The position numbers and the translations under genes were made by a program. Shown piece after piece: positions 8,388-15,446 of a stretch of DNA of 64,000 nucleotides (the first letter of the stretch is position 1; every line of letters starts with the position of its first letter). The stretch comes from Salipaludibacillus sp. CUR1 (GTDB lineage Bacteria; Bacillota; Bacilli; Bacillales; Salisediminibacteriaceae). The stretch spans positions 264,986 to 328,985 of the forward strand of contig NZ_JAIWPE010000094.1 in assembly GCF_021028955.1 (NCBI RefSeq). Direction: 5' to 3'. The notes below the pieces were generated by a model. That model saw nothing but the letters and a program-made list of their open reading frames with translations. It was not told the DNA's origin and did not search any database.

Positions 8388-8443
8388 TGGAATCGATTAC
8401 ATAACGATTTTCTTATTTTTTACACGTTATGGAATCGATTACA
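8388..8443 (+). promoter_or_regulatory. Two direct copies of a LacI/CcpA-type operator (TGGAATCGATTACA)
   Basis: The same 14-mer occurs at 8388-8401 and 8430-8443. It is an interrupted palindrome centred on ATCGAT. Copies are spaced 42 bp start to start, close to four helical turns, so both face the same side of DNA. The sequence fits the pattern of LacI-family operators and also satisfies the loose CRE consensus TGNAANCGNWNNCW of CcpA. The sites sit between the regulator and the PTS gene. Confidence 0.75.
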
Positions 8444-8512
8444 CATTATTTGAACTCATTGTATGGCTTTTATCAGTCAGGGCATAATGTAAAAGAATGA
8501 AAGGAGAGTTTT

Positions 8513-9928
8513 ATGATGGCAGATGAAAATCGGAAAATAGCAGAAGAACTTATTGAAGCTGTTGGCGGATTAGAGAACATTGACTCTGTTGCCCATTGTG
8601 CTACAAGATTGCGTATCATGGTTAGAGACAAAGAAAAAATTGACCAGAAAAAAGTAGAAGACCTGGACAAAGTGAAAGGCGCGTTTTATACCGCTGGGCA
8701 ATTCCAGGTGATTTTTGGAACGGGCACAGTAAACCGGATCCATGAACAGGTAATTGCTTTGGGTGCGCCGGAGTCTACTAAATCAGAACAAAAACAGGAA
8801 ACGAAAAAGCAGGGTAACCAGTTCCAGAGACTTCTGCGTACGTTTGGTGACATTTTTGTTCCAATTATTCCTGTTTTAGTTGCGACGGGTTTGTTTATGG
8901 GACTTCGCGGTCTTGTAACCCAGGAAGACATTCTCGCTTTATTCGGTACGTCTCCTGAAGCGATCCCGGAAAATTTTATCCTGTACACTGAAGTATTAAC
9001 AGACACAGCTTTTGCATTTTTACCGGCATTAATTGCCTGGTCGGCGTTCAGGGTATTCGGAGGAAGCCCTGTCATTGGTATTGTCCTGGGCTTAATGCTT
9101 GTTAACCCGGTGCTTCCTAACGCTTATGCAGTAGGTGCGGGGGATGCAGATCCACTTTATTTCTTAGGGTTCATACCCGTTATTGGCTATCAGGGATCCG
9201 TATTACCAGCGTTTATTGCAGGTTTCCTTGGTGCTAAACTGGAAAAATGGCTAAGACAGCGTGTGCCGGAAGCACTTGATTTAATCCTTACACCATTCTT
9301 AACGTTACTTATTATGATTACAGGTGCTTTATTCTTAATCGGTCCTATTTTCTCGGTTGTAGAAAATGTGATTATGGCAGGAACGTCTGTCGCTCTTGAA
9401 TTGCCGTTAGGGTTAAGCGGCCTGATAGTCGGTGGTCTTCACCAGGTTATCGTTATTACAGGTGTCCATCATATTTTCCACCTGTTTGAAATCCAGCTTC
9501 TTGCTGAAGACGGTTTAAATCCGTTTAACGCACTTATTACAGCGGGAATTGCGGCTCAAGGTGGTGCGGCGCTCGCCGTTGGTTTGAAAACAGCTTCAGG
9601 AAAGCTTAAGGCATTGGCAGTTCCTTCTTCTATCTCTGCATTTTTAGGGATTACAGAACCTGCGATCTTTGGTGTTAACTTACGTTATATCAAGCCATTT
9701 GTTATGGGTCTCATCGGAGGGGCAGCCGGCGGTTTCTTTGCGGCACTCTTCAACCTTCAAGGTTCAGGGATGGCAATTACCGTTATACCGGGAACGCTTC
9801 TTTATATTTATGAAATCCCAAGCCTGATTTTATACCTGATTACAAACGTTATAGCTATCGGAGTGGCTTTCACACTTACATGGTTATTCGGTTACTCAGA
9901 TAAAATGAAAGAAGAAATGGACGGATAA
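8513..9928 (+). CDS. PTS permease, sucrose-type EIIBC component
   Basis: A 471-residue membrane phosphotransferase component. The N-terminal EIIB domain (residues 1-90) has the phosphocysteine motif AHCATRLR (Cys29), followed by a charged linker and the EIIC domain with about ten hydrophobic helices. It includes GLHQVIVITGVHHIF near residue 308 and GITEPAIFGVNLR near residue 384, signatures of the glucose/sucrose superfamily. No EIIA domain is fused or adjacent, so it must borrow one, as Bacillus subtilis SacP borrows the glucose EIIA. The substrate is most likely sucrose or another disaccharide, but no hydrolase gene lies nearby. AAGGAG lies 6 bases before the ATG. Confidence 0.92.
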   Translation: MMADENRKIAEELIEAVGGLENIDSVAHCATRLRIMVRDKEKIDQKKVEDLDKVKGAFYTAGQFQVIFGTGTVNRIHEQVIALGAPESTKSEQKQETKKQGNQFQRLLRTFGDIFVPIIPVLVATGLFMGLRGLVTQEDILALFGTSPEAIPENFILYTEVLTDTAFAFLPALIAWSAFRVFGGSPVIGIVLGLMLVNPVLPNAYAVGAGDADPLYFLGFIPVIGYQGSVLPAFIAGFLGAKLEKWLRQRVPEALDLILTPFLTLLIMITGALFLIGPIFSVVENVIMAGTSVALELPLGLSGLIVGGLHQVIVITGVHHIFHLFEIQLLAEDGLNPFNALITAGIAAQGGAALAVGLKTASGKLKALAVPSSISAFLGITEPAIFGVNLRYIKPFVMGLIGGAAGGFFAALFNLQGSGMAITVIPGTLLYIYEIPSLILYLITNVIAIGVAFTLTWLFGYSDKMKEEMDG

Positions 9929-9945
9929 TAGTTTGTATAAAAAAC

Positions 9946-9991
9946 AAGGGGTTGTTCCAAAAGCCGGACTTTTGGGGACAACCCCTTTTTA
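9946..9991 (+). terminator. Terminator after the PTS gene
   Basis: AGGGGTTGTT with inner CCAAAAG pairs with CTTTTGG and AACAACCCC-type bases, then TTTTT. A long, strong hairpin. Confidence 0.85.
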
Positions 9992-10053
9992 AGTGCTTAC
10001 GCGGAAACGGGGCGCTCAGTAAGAGCCGAAGCTGCTAATTGGATGATAAACAG

Positions 10054-10127
10054 AAAAAGCACCTCACTAGTGAGCCTCCCAATTAAAGGGGGCTTAGAAA
10101 CCTCCTTTAATACACCAAGTGCCTTTT
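10054..10127 (+). ncRNA. Structured leader upstream of the crcB pair (candidate)
   Basis: An outer helix can form between AAAAAGCACCT (10054-10064) and AAGTGCCTTTT (10117-10127). Inside it are two competing hairpins: AGCCTCCC (10073-10080) with the G-run at 10088-10094, or ATTAAAGGGGG (10082-10092) with CCTCCTTTAAT (10101-10111). The pairs share bases, so they are mutually exclusive. It does not match the known fluoride (crcB) riboswitch consensus. It may be only a terminator-like relic. Confidence 0.35.
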
Positions 10128-10231
10128 GAATTTAAATCGTTTTAGCTAATAAAATCTGATAAAATAGAAAGTCAGCAATGGATTCAGCTGAGTGAAAGTT
10201 ATACATAAATTTTATAAATAAGGTGGTACAG

Positions 10232-10639
10232 ATGAAGAGTCAGCTTCTCGTAATAGCCGCTGTTTTTGCCGGGGGTGCGGCAGGTACCTTATTGAGGTAT
10301 GTGATTAACTTACAGACAATGACCCTCCTTTTTCCTTTAGGCACCATAATAGAAAATCTCGCAGGGAGCTTTTTGCTTGGTTTTCTTACAGGGTGGGTGC
10401 TTGTAAAAGTGGTTCCCACCGTTGTAAAAGAAGGACTTGGTGTCGGATTCTGCGGAGGTTTCACGACAATGTCCACGCTTGCAGCAGACACTCTTTTTCT
10501 TACAGAAGGAGGTTCTTTATTTATGGCAGGCCTTTACCTGATTATATCTTTGACAGGCGGGGTTACGCTCGCTATAGCCGGCATGGCTTTAGGCCAATAT
10601 GCCGGACAAAAGAAAAGGGAAGCAGGTGAGGGGGCTTGA
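10232..10639 (+). CDS. crcB1: Fluoride channel subunit FluC/CrcB 1
   Basis: A 135-residue protein with four hydrophobic helices, the size of a FluC monomer. Diagnostic features are GGAAGTLLRY near the N-terminus, the Asn-containing helix IIENLAGSFLLGF and the GFCGGFTTMSTLAAD phenylalanine-box/Na+-binding loop. FluC channels are dual-topology dimers that export F-. The tandem arrangement of two homologous genes suggests a heterodimer of oppositely oriented subunits. ATG 10232 has AAGGTGG 6 bases upstream. Its stop overlaps the start of the second subunit by four bases (TTGA). Confidence 0.93.
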   Translation: MKSQLLVIAAVFAGGAAGTLLRYVINLQTMTLLFPLGTIIENLAGSFLLGFLTGWVLVKVVPTVVKEGLGVGFCGGFTTMSTLAADTLFLTEGGSLFMAGLYLIISLTGGVTLAIAGMALGQYAGQKKREAGEGA

Positions 10640-11019
10640 ATGTTTTTCTGGTGGCTCTTGGCGGAGGAACCGGAGCAGTGGGGAGATACTTGCTCGGTCT
10701 GTGGATTAAAGGCAGAATGCCGCAGAAAAAGATCCCTACTGCCATGCTCTTCGTTAATTTAACAGGCTCTTTAGGTCTGGGGCTGTTTTTTGGATTTATC
10801 TACAATGAAGTGCCTATGCTGGCTTATGATGATCCGCTTTTTCTGTTAGTTGGTATTGGATTTTTCGGCGCATTTACGACATTTTCTACTTTCAGTGTTG
10901 AAACTTCTGCCCTGCTCCAGAAAAAGAAGTGGCCTGAGGCCGCTCTCTATATTGGGTTAACCATCGGAGGAAGCATAGCAGCTTTTTTAGCAGGTATGGC
11001 ATTAATGACATTATTTTAA
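10636..11019 (+). CDS. crcB2: Fluoride channel subunit FluC/CrcB 2
   Basis: A 127-residue paralogue of the preceding protein with the same four-helix layout: GGGTGAVGRYLLG, the MLFVNLTGSLGLGL helix with the conserved Asn, and GFFGAFTTFSTFSVET. It starts at TTG that overlaps the crcB1 stop (TTGA), with a GGTGAGGGGG ribosome binding site. Partner of crcB1 in a likely heterodimeric fluoride exporter. Its stop codon is followed after 3 bases by a dispersed repeat element that carries the shared terminator for this gene and the convergent BCCT gene. Confidence 0.93.
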   Translation: MNVFLVALGGGTGAVGRYLLGLWIKGRMPQKKIPTAMLFVNLTGSLGLGLFFGFIYNEVPMLAYDDPLFLLVGIGFFGAFTTFSTFSVETSALLQKKKWPEAALYIGLTIGGSIAAFLAGMALMTLF

Positions 11020-11022
11020 AAT

Positions 11023-11168
11023 GAGGCCGTGACAAAACTAAAGACAAGCCCCAGGGCAAGCGTCCGTCTGGCGGACTGAAATCACTCAATTTCTAAAAAA
11101 GAAAAGCCGAACAAAATTCGAAAATTTTGTTCGGCTTTCTTTATGTTACTATTCTTTTGTCTCAGCTC
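11023..11168 (+). repeat. Dispersed intergenic repeat, copy A
   Basis: A 146-bp element that fills nearly the whole gap between the crcB2 stop (3 bases away) and the convergent BCCT stop (8 bases away). Order of parts: left end GAGGCCGTGACAAAACTA, core word GACAAGCCCCAGGGCAAGCG, TGGCGGACTGAAATCACT, a terminator hairpin at 11103-11138, and right end ATTCTTTTGTCTCAGCTC, which is an imperfect inverse of the left end. Copies B, C and D lie near 18.3, 47.3 and 61.5 kb. Confidence 0.85.
11103..11140. terminator. Bidirectional terminator inside repeat copy A
   Basis: A perfect 16-bp stem, AAAGCCGAACAAAATT with AATTTTGTTCGGCTTT, loop CGAA. A-rich and T-rich flanks on both sides suit termination of crcB2 and of the convergent BCCT gene. 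Confidence 0.85.
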
Positions 11169-11176
11169 AATAACTC

Positions 11177-13195
11177 TTATTTCTTTCTCCACTTTCTCTT
11201 GCGTTTCGGCTCGTTCTTTTCTTTGGCTTCTAAGTCGCCTTGGAGCTGATCGCCGATGTCGTCACGTAAATCTTCGTAAATCTTTTGTTTAAATTCTTCG
11301 TACACTTCTTCCTTAATATCATCATAAACTTCGTCTTTGACTTGTTCATATACTTCGTCTTTTATATCTTTGTAAGCTTCTTCTTTGAAGTCATCGTATA
11401 CTTCATCTTTCACCTGTTCGTACACTTCGTCTTTAATTTCATCGTAAGCTTCTTCTTTAAAATCATCGTAAACATCATCTTTTACTTGCTCGTAGACTTC
11501 GCCTTTGATAGTGTCCTGGGCGTTGTCTTTAAAGTCATCATAGACTTCGCCCTTCATTTGTTTATAAACTTCATCTTTCATTTCATCATAAGCTTCTTCT
11601 TTAAAGTCTTCATAAATGTTTTCTTTCATGCCGCCGTAAACTTCTTCTTTAACTTTCTTCCGCTCACGTTTAGTTGAACGTAACTTGTCTGCGCGCAAAT
11701 CTTTCCCCATCATAATCAGTAGAGAAAACAGCATGACAACCATTATTATGGCAAACGGAAGAGCAGCGACAATGGAAGCAGTCTGAAGTCCCTCCAGACC
11801 ACCGCTGATCAGCAGGACACTGGCTGTACCGGCAATCAGGAATCCCCAAATGACTTTGATGCTTAGTTTAGGGCTCAAGCTTCCGGCACTAGTCATAGCT
11901 CCTAACACGTAAGAAGCTGAATCGGCTGAAGTAATAAAGAAAATGATGATGAGTATGACGGCAAGGATACTCATTATTAGACTGAACGGTAAATTCCCTA
12001 AAGTAGCAAACAGGGCAACTTCCACGTTTTCCATTACAAGGTTTCCGATCTGTTCGTTTCCGCCTAGAATCATATCCAGTGCAGTTCCGCCAAAAGCGGT
12101 AAACCACAGGGCGGCTAACACAGACGGCACAATAAGTACGCCCGCTACAAACTCCCGGATTGTCCGGCCCCTGGAAATACGGGCAATAAATATGCCCATG
12201 AAAGGTGCCCAGGAAATATGCCACGCCCAGAAGAAAATAGTATTGTTGCCGAGCCATTCTCCGTCACCGAATGGATTTAAATCAAAACTCATCTGAACGA
12301 CGTTCGTCATATAATCGCCGATGGTGGTTACAAAGTTCTGAGCAATTAATAACGTCGGCCCCGCAATAATGACGAAAAGCAGTAAAACGGTTCCTATTGA
12401 AAGGTTAATCGTACTTAATATCTTAATTCCTTTATTGACGCCTGTAGCTGCGGAAAAAATAAATAAAACAGTAATAACAGCAATAATAGTTAACTGTGTT
12501 CCCCAGTTATTAGGAATGCCGTCAACTAAGTAAGAAAGGCCGCCCGAGATTTGCAAGGCGCTAAGGCCGAAAGTTGTGGCAACCCCTGTGGACGTCGCAA
12601 GGACGGCTAAAGTGTCGATCCCTTTTCCGAACGGCCCGTATGCTTTATCACCTAAAATCGGCTGAAAAGCTGAACTGATTAGAGCCGGCTGACCTTTTCT
12701 AAACTGTACATATGCTAATGTAAGAGCAACTAATGAGAAAATTGCCCAAGGGTGCATTGCCCAATGGAAAACACCGTAACGAAGGCCTGCAGCAGCTCTT
12801 ACGCCATCGGGAGCGCCCACATAATCCGGATGGGGATCAAAGAAATACAGAACTGGTTCCGCTACTCCCCAGAAGACAAAACCTACACCAATTCCTGCGG
12901 AAAAAAGCATTCCGAGCCACGTGTAGAACTTATATTCAGGTTTTTCGTGTGGCTTGCCAAGTTTTAGTTTTCCGAAAGGACTCACAGCTAGAAAAAGTAC
13001 AAATGCAATAAAAAAGGCAGTAGAAAGCATATAAAACCAGCCGAAGTTGTCTAAAGTAAAGGCTAAAGCCCTTTCTGAAACAGCAGCTAAAGAAGCTGGC
13101 CCTACAGCACCCCAAAGTACAAACAAGGCAACTAATGGAGCAGAAATATAAAAGACAATATTAGGTTTTTTCGTTTCGTATTCGTAATTTTTCAT
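11177..13195 (-). CDS. opuD: BCCT-family (OpuD/BetP) betaine transporter with octapeptide-repeat tail
   Basis: A 672-residue carrier, about 100-150 residues longer than most OpuD/BetP relatives. The first 500 residues hold twelve hydrophobic helices with the BCCT hallmarks: AMHPWAIFSLVALTLAY near residue 145 and FFWAWHISWAPFMGIFIARI near residue 320, the region of the aromatic betaine box. It imports glycine betaine or a related osmolyte with Na+. The cytoplasmic C-terminus is exceptional: residues 517-652 are about 17 consecutive octapeptides of the form (E/D)-E-(V/A)-Y-(D/E)-(D/E/Q)-(F/V/I/M)-K, then a basic end (KRKRKWRKK). In BetP the C-terminal domain senses osmotic stress, so this tail may tune activation (inference). 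Confidence 0.93.
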   Translation of the reverse strand: MKNYEYETKKPNIVFYISAPLVALFVLWGAVGPASLAAVSERALAFTLDNFGWFYMLSTAFFIAFVLFLAVSPFGKLKLGKPHEKPEYKFYTWLGMLFSAGIGVGFVFWGVAEPVLYFFDPHPDYVGAPDGVRAAAGLRYGVFHWAMHPWAIFSLVALTLAYVQFRKGQPALISSAFQPILGDKAYGPFGKGIDTLAVLATSTGVATTFGLSALQISGGLSYLVDGIPNNWGTQLTIIAVITVLFIFSAATGVNKGIKILSTINLSIGTVLLLFVIIAGPTLLIAQNFVTTIGDYMTNVVQMSFDLNPFGDGEWLGNNTIFFWAWHISWAPFMGIFIARISRGRTIREFVAGVLIVPSVLAALWFTAFGGTALDMILGGNEQIGNLVMENVEVALFATLGNLPFSLIMSILAVILIIIFFITSADSASYVLGAMTSAGSLSPKLSIKVIWGFLIAGTASVLLISGGLEGLQTASIVAALPFAIIMVVMLFSLLIMMGKDLRADKLRSTKRERKKVKEEVYGGMKENIYEDFKEEAYDEMKDEVYKQMKGEVYDDFKDNAQDTIKGEVYEQVKDDVYDDFKEEAYDEIKDEVYEQVKDEVYDDFKEEAYKDIKDEVYEQVKDEVYDDIKEEVYEEFKQKIYEDLRDDIGDQLQGDLEAKEKNEPKRKRKWRKK
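11240..11647 (-). repeat. Tandem 24-bp coding repeat (octapeptide array) in the BCCT gene
   Basis: About 17 in-frame units of 24 bp encode the octapeptide array. Most units carry V-Y or A-Y at positions 3-4 and Lys at position 8; two units are degenerate (DNAQDTIK, DDIGDQLQ). The central units (EVYEQVKD, EVYDDFKE, EAYDEIKD) recur almost unchanged, suggesting recent duplication in blocks of 16 or 24 residues. Confidence 0.9.
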
Positions 13196-13228
13196 AGTGA
13201 TGGCATCCGAAGCGGATGGCCTCCTCCC
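13196..13228 (-). promoter_or_regulatory. Unusual translation start of the BCCT gene: Shine-Dalgarno, hairpin, then ATG
   Basis: The only good Shine-Dalgarno, GGGAGGAGG (13228-13220), is 24 bases from the ATG, too far for normal initiation. Between them CATCCG-CTT-CGGATG can fold into a 6-bp hairpin, which would bring the two within about 9 bases. A four-codon frame (ATG CCA TCA CTA TGA) lies here too and its TGA overlaps the start ATG. Confidence 0.5.
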
Positions 13229-13417
13229 GTATTGTTAATTAACTGGCTATAAAAAGAATGCCACTTGTCATGATAAATATATTTACCCCATTTGTCTATA
13301 GCATGAAACAATTCGTGGAATAACCGTCACTATTTGAGATATTGTGTTTAAATAGGGGGTAAAGGAAGACTGATATATGAAGCAAGTAACAAATCTATTA
13401 TTAAATGAGGTGACATC

Positions 13418-13750
13418 ATGGCGACAATTGATGATTTTCAAAAAATTGATATGAGAATTGGGACAGTCGTGGAAGCTGAGCCTTTTCCGGAAGCAAGAGT
13501 CCCTGCTATTAAATTAAGAATAGACTTCGGTGAAGAGATAGGAATAAAACAGTCGAGTGCCCAAATAACAAAACGTTACGAGCCAAAAGACCTTATGGGG
13601 CGTCAGGTCATGGCCGTGGTTAATTTTCCTCCCATGAAAATCGCCGGTTATTCTTCGGAAGTACTGGTCATGGGCGGAGTGCCTGAAAAGGGAGACGTGG
13701 TGCTGTTAAATTTGGACGAAGAAGTACCAAACGGCACAAAAGTCAGCTAA
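13418..13750 (+). CDS. csaA: CsaA-type tRNA-binding domain chaperone
   Basis: A 110-residue single OB-fold protein of the CsaA family. Seen: the start IDDFQKIDMRIGTVVEAEPFPEARVPAIKL, whose latter part is the export-chaperone/tRNA-binding signature, then QSSAQIT near residue 47, and VVNFPPMKIAGYSSEVLVMG with the conserved FPP and SEVL elements. CsaA is a homodimer that binds preproteins and SecA in Bacillus and also has a tRNA-binding fold. GAGGTGA lies ahead of the ATG. The gene is alone, convergent with a DUF2628 gene. Confidence 0.93.
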   Translation: MATIDDFQKIDMRIGTVVEAEPFPEARVPAIKLRIDFGEEIGIKQSSAQITKRYEPKDLMGRQVMAVVNFPPMKIAGYSSEVLVMGGVPEKGDVVLLNLDEEVPNGTKVS

Positions 13751-13821
13751 TAAAATGAATTGATTGTAATAGTTCTTCGGCTATTCAGGTTTGTCAGCCG
13801 TAGAGCGTATGGGCCGGGCCG

Positions 13822-13918
13822 GCAAATGCCCGAGCGGTGTGCAGGCCAGAGGAAAAGGTAAAAAGAGAGGCCCGCAAATGCCCGAGCGGCCTGCAGGCCG
13901 TACGAAAAGGCAAAAAGA
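13822..13918. repeat. Short GC-rich direct repeat (two units, period 52 bp)
   Basis: GCAAATGCCCGAGCGG at 13822 recurs at 13874, and the units stay similar through GCAGGCC and GAAAAGG(T/C)AAAAAG. The unit is markedly more GC-rich than surrounding DNA. It lies between convergent csaA and the DUF2628 gene. CCTGCAGG is self-complementary in the second unit. Function unknown; no ORF is evident. Confidence 0.6.
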
Positions 13919-13977
13919 CCACCTTTCCAAATAGGCATCACGCTTTCATTTGCCGCCGCCAAATAATTGGCACGTAT

Positions 13978-14880
13978 TTACCGGGGAGGAGTGATTGTAA
14001 ACTCCTCCTCAGCTTCCAGGCTGTCATCTATGTGGATTTCAAGACGGTACTCTCCTGTTTTGGCGGCCGGGTCTTCAGCATCAATCAAATCGAGCGAGAC
14101 ACGGTCAGATGCGAAAAAGGTATACGTCCGTTCCCGCTCCAATGTCCAGCCGTTATCCTCCTCTTCTTCTTTGTAAAAAACCAGCACCTCGAAACGGCGG
14201 TTATCTACAGGTTCGTTCCCGTAATAAAGGAAATTAATTCTGGCAGAGTATTTTTCAAATGACGGAGTTCTTTCAACATCCAAAACACCTTGAGGAGAAG
14301 GTTCGTCGTCTGAATAGACGTAAACTCCATAATCCAAAGGCGGGTTGTAAACCCAGGAATCTACTGTCTGATACGGCACAAACAGGAGAAGCCATACGAT
14401 TGCCGGGGTAACAAAAGCACTCAGCCAGGAGCTTCCCGTTTTAGTAAACAAAGGAGCCATAGGTTTATCAAGATTTCCTTCTTTCCATTGCACGAGTTTT
14501 GCTGTACGTTTTCCGTATAAAGCATTTCCTTTTAAACCGAAAAACACATTGATCATTACAGGATAGACCATTTGCCACACAGGTAAAGAATACTCAGGAA
14601 TTACCCCGTAATAAGTCATGGCAGGCAAGAAGGCGACCACGGCTATCCCTGATAAATAGAGCAGGAAAAAAACCGTGACCCAGACATACATATGACGATA
14701 GGCAAGCCAGAACGGAGTAAAGAAAAAAGCGGGCCAGTTCCAGCCGCTGTATACACCGGGATTTTTATATTTTTGCCATTGACCGATGTAATAACGGGTG
14801 TTTTTTTCGATAACGCTCTGGACCACAGGGTTTTTATTAGTAAGAAGTACATTATTTATATAGGGGCCCGGTCTGTTCAT
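13978..14880 (-). CDS. DUF2628-domain membrane protein with extracytoplasmic C-terminal domain
   Basis: A 300-residue protein with an N-terminal DUF2628-like segment: NWPAFFFTPFWLAYRHMY near residue 50 is the hallmark, followed by hydrophobic helices and a Lys/Arg-rich cytoplasmic loop. After a last transmembrane segment near residue 170 comes a soluble acidic domain of about 120 residues (rich in Asp/Glu, many Tyr/Phe) that looks beta-stranded and probably faces outside. ATG 14880 is preferred as GAAGGAG lies 9 bases upstream. The function of DUF2628 proteins is unknown to me. The extra C-terminal domain has no recognised family. Confidence 0.75.
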   Translation of the reverse strand: MNRPGPYINNVLLTNKNPVVQSVIEKNTRYYIGQWQKYKNPGVYSGWNWPAFFFTPFWLAYRHMYVWVTVFFLLYLSGIAVVAFLPAMTYYGVIPEYSLPVWQMVYPVMINVFFGLKGNALYGKRTAKLVQWKEGNLDKPMAPLFTKTGSSWLSAFVTPAIVWLLLFVPYQTVDSWVYNPPLDYGVYVYSDDEPSPQGVLDVERTPSFEKYSARINFLYYGNEPVDNRRFEVLVFYKEEEEDNGWTLERERTYTFFASDRVSLDLIDAEDPAAKTGEYRLEIHIDDSLEAEEEFTITPPR

Positions 14881-14982
14881 AATCATTAGCTCCTTCAACA
14901 TTTAAATCTGAGTCTATTTTACCTTAAAACCCTCGGCCTGAAAAACATTCGGAAAAAAGACCGCAGAGCCCCTGATTTCCCT

Positions 14983-15052
14983 AATATTCAAATATTTATT
15001 TGAATATTCCCCTTTGATAAAGTACACTATATTCAAACAACCGTTTGAATAT
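14983..15052 (+). promoter_or_regulatory. Promoter with two CadC-type operators
   Basis: Two inverted repeats: AATATTCAAATA-TT-TATTTGAATATT (14983-15008, perfect 12-bp arms) and ATATTCAAAC-AACC-GTTTGAATAT (15029-15052, perfect 10-bp arms). Both resemble the TATTCAAATA-type operator bound by CadC/SmtB repressors. A candidate promoter (TTGAAT 15000-15005, 17 bases, TACACT 15023-15028) is overlapped by the first and abuts the second, so metal-free CadC would block transcription of cadC-cadA. Confidence 0.8.
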
Positions 15053-15080
15053 AAGGCATACCTGCAGAGGAGGCGGTTAG

Positions 15081-15446
15081 ATGGCTAAGGATACTTGTGA
15101 TGTCTATTGTTATGATCCGGAAAAAGTCACACGATTAAAAAAACATATGGACAAAGAAATAATTCGTGGCACCAGTCTAATTTTTAAAGTTCTGGGGGAT
15201 GAGACGAGGCTGAAGGCGGCTTATGCGCTTTCGAAAGAAGAAGAGCTTTGCGTGTGTGATGTTGCCAATATACTTGGCAGCTCCGTAGCAACAGCTTCCC
15301 ATCATTTGCGTATACTGAAGAAACATGGGTTGGTTAAATACAGAAAAGAGGGAAAGCTTGCTTTTTACAGGCTTGATGACCACCATGTCCAGGAGCTTAT
15401 TGAAGTGGCGTCAGAGCATATGAAAGAAGGCAAAATAAATGAGTAA
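15081..15446 (+). CDS. cadC: ArsR/SmtB-family metal-sensing repressor CadC
   Basis: A 121-residue winged-helix repressor. It carries the full CadC Cd/Pb/Zn thiolate set: N-terminal Cys6 and Cys10 (DTCDVYC) plus Cys57 and Cys59 in ELCVCDVA, equivalent to Cys7/11/58/60 of plasmid pI258 CadC. The recognition helix is SVATASHHLRILKKHGLV near residues 68-85. It starts at ATG with AGGAGGCGG and has two matching operators upstream. Its last eight bases overlap the proposed full-length start of cadA, so the two are co-transcribed and translationally coupled. Role: derepress the cadmium/zinc/lead efflux ATPase when metal binds. Confidence 0.95.
   Translation: MAKDTCDVYCYDPEKVTRLKKHMDKEIIRGTSLIFKVLGDETRLKAAYALSKEEELCVCDVANILGSSVATASHHLRILKKHGLVKYRKEGKLAFYRLDDHHVQELIEVASEHMKEGKINE

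Noticed and set aside
9991..10231. A fluoride riboswitch upstream of crcB1-crcB2
   Set aside because: The conserved GGCGATGG start and the downstream TGATGACTCCTACC-like segment of the crcB motif are absent. Only an unrelated possible structure was noted.
11240..11647. Repeat array as CRISPR
   Set aside because: Units are contiguous, 24 bp, in frame and translate to octapeptides; no spacers and no cas genes.
11285..11677. A 130-codon frame on the plus strand rich in Phe/Val/Ile
   Set aside because: It is the antisense of the 24-bp repeats in the BCCT gene; the regular repeat keeps that frame open. No ribosome binding site and no plausible protein.
13837..14262. A 141-codon plus-strand frame
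   Set aside because: It runs antisense across the DUF2628 gene and the GC-rich repeat; basic, unlike any protein, and no ribosome binding site.
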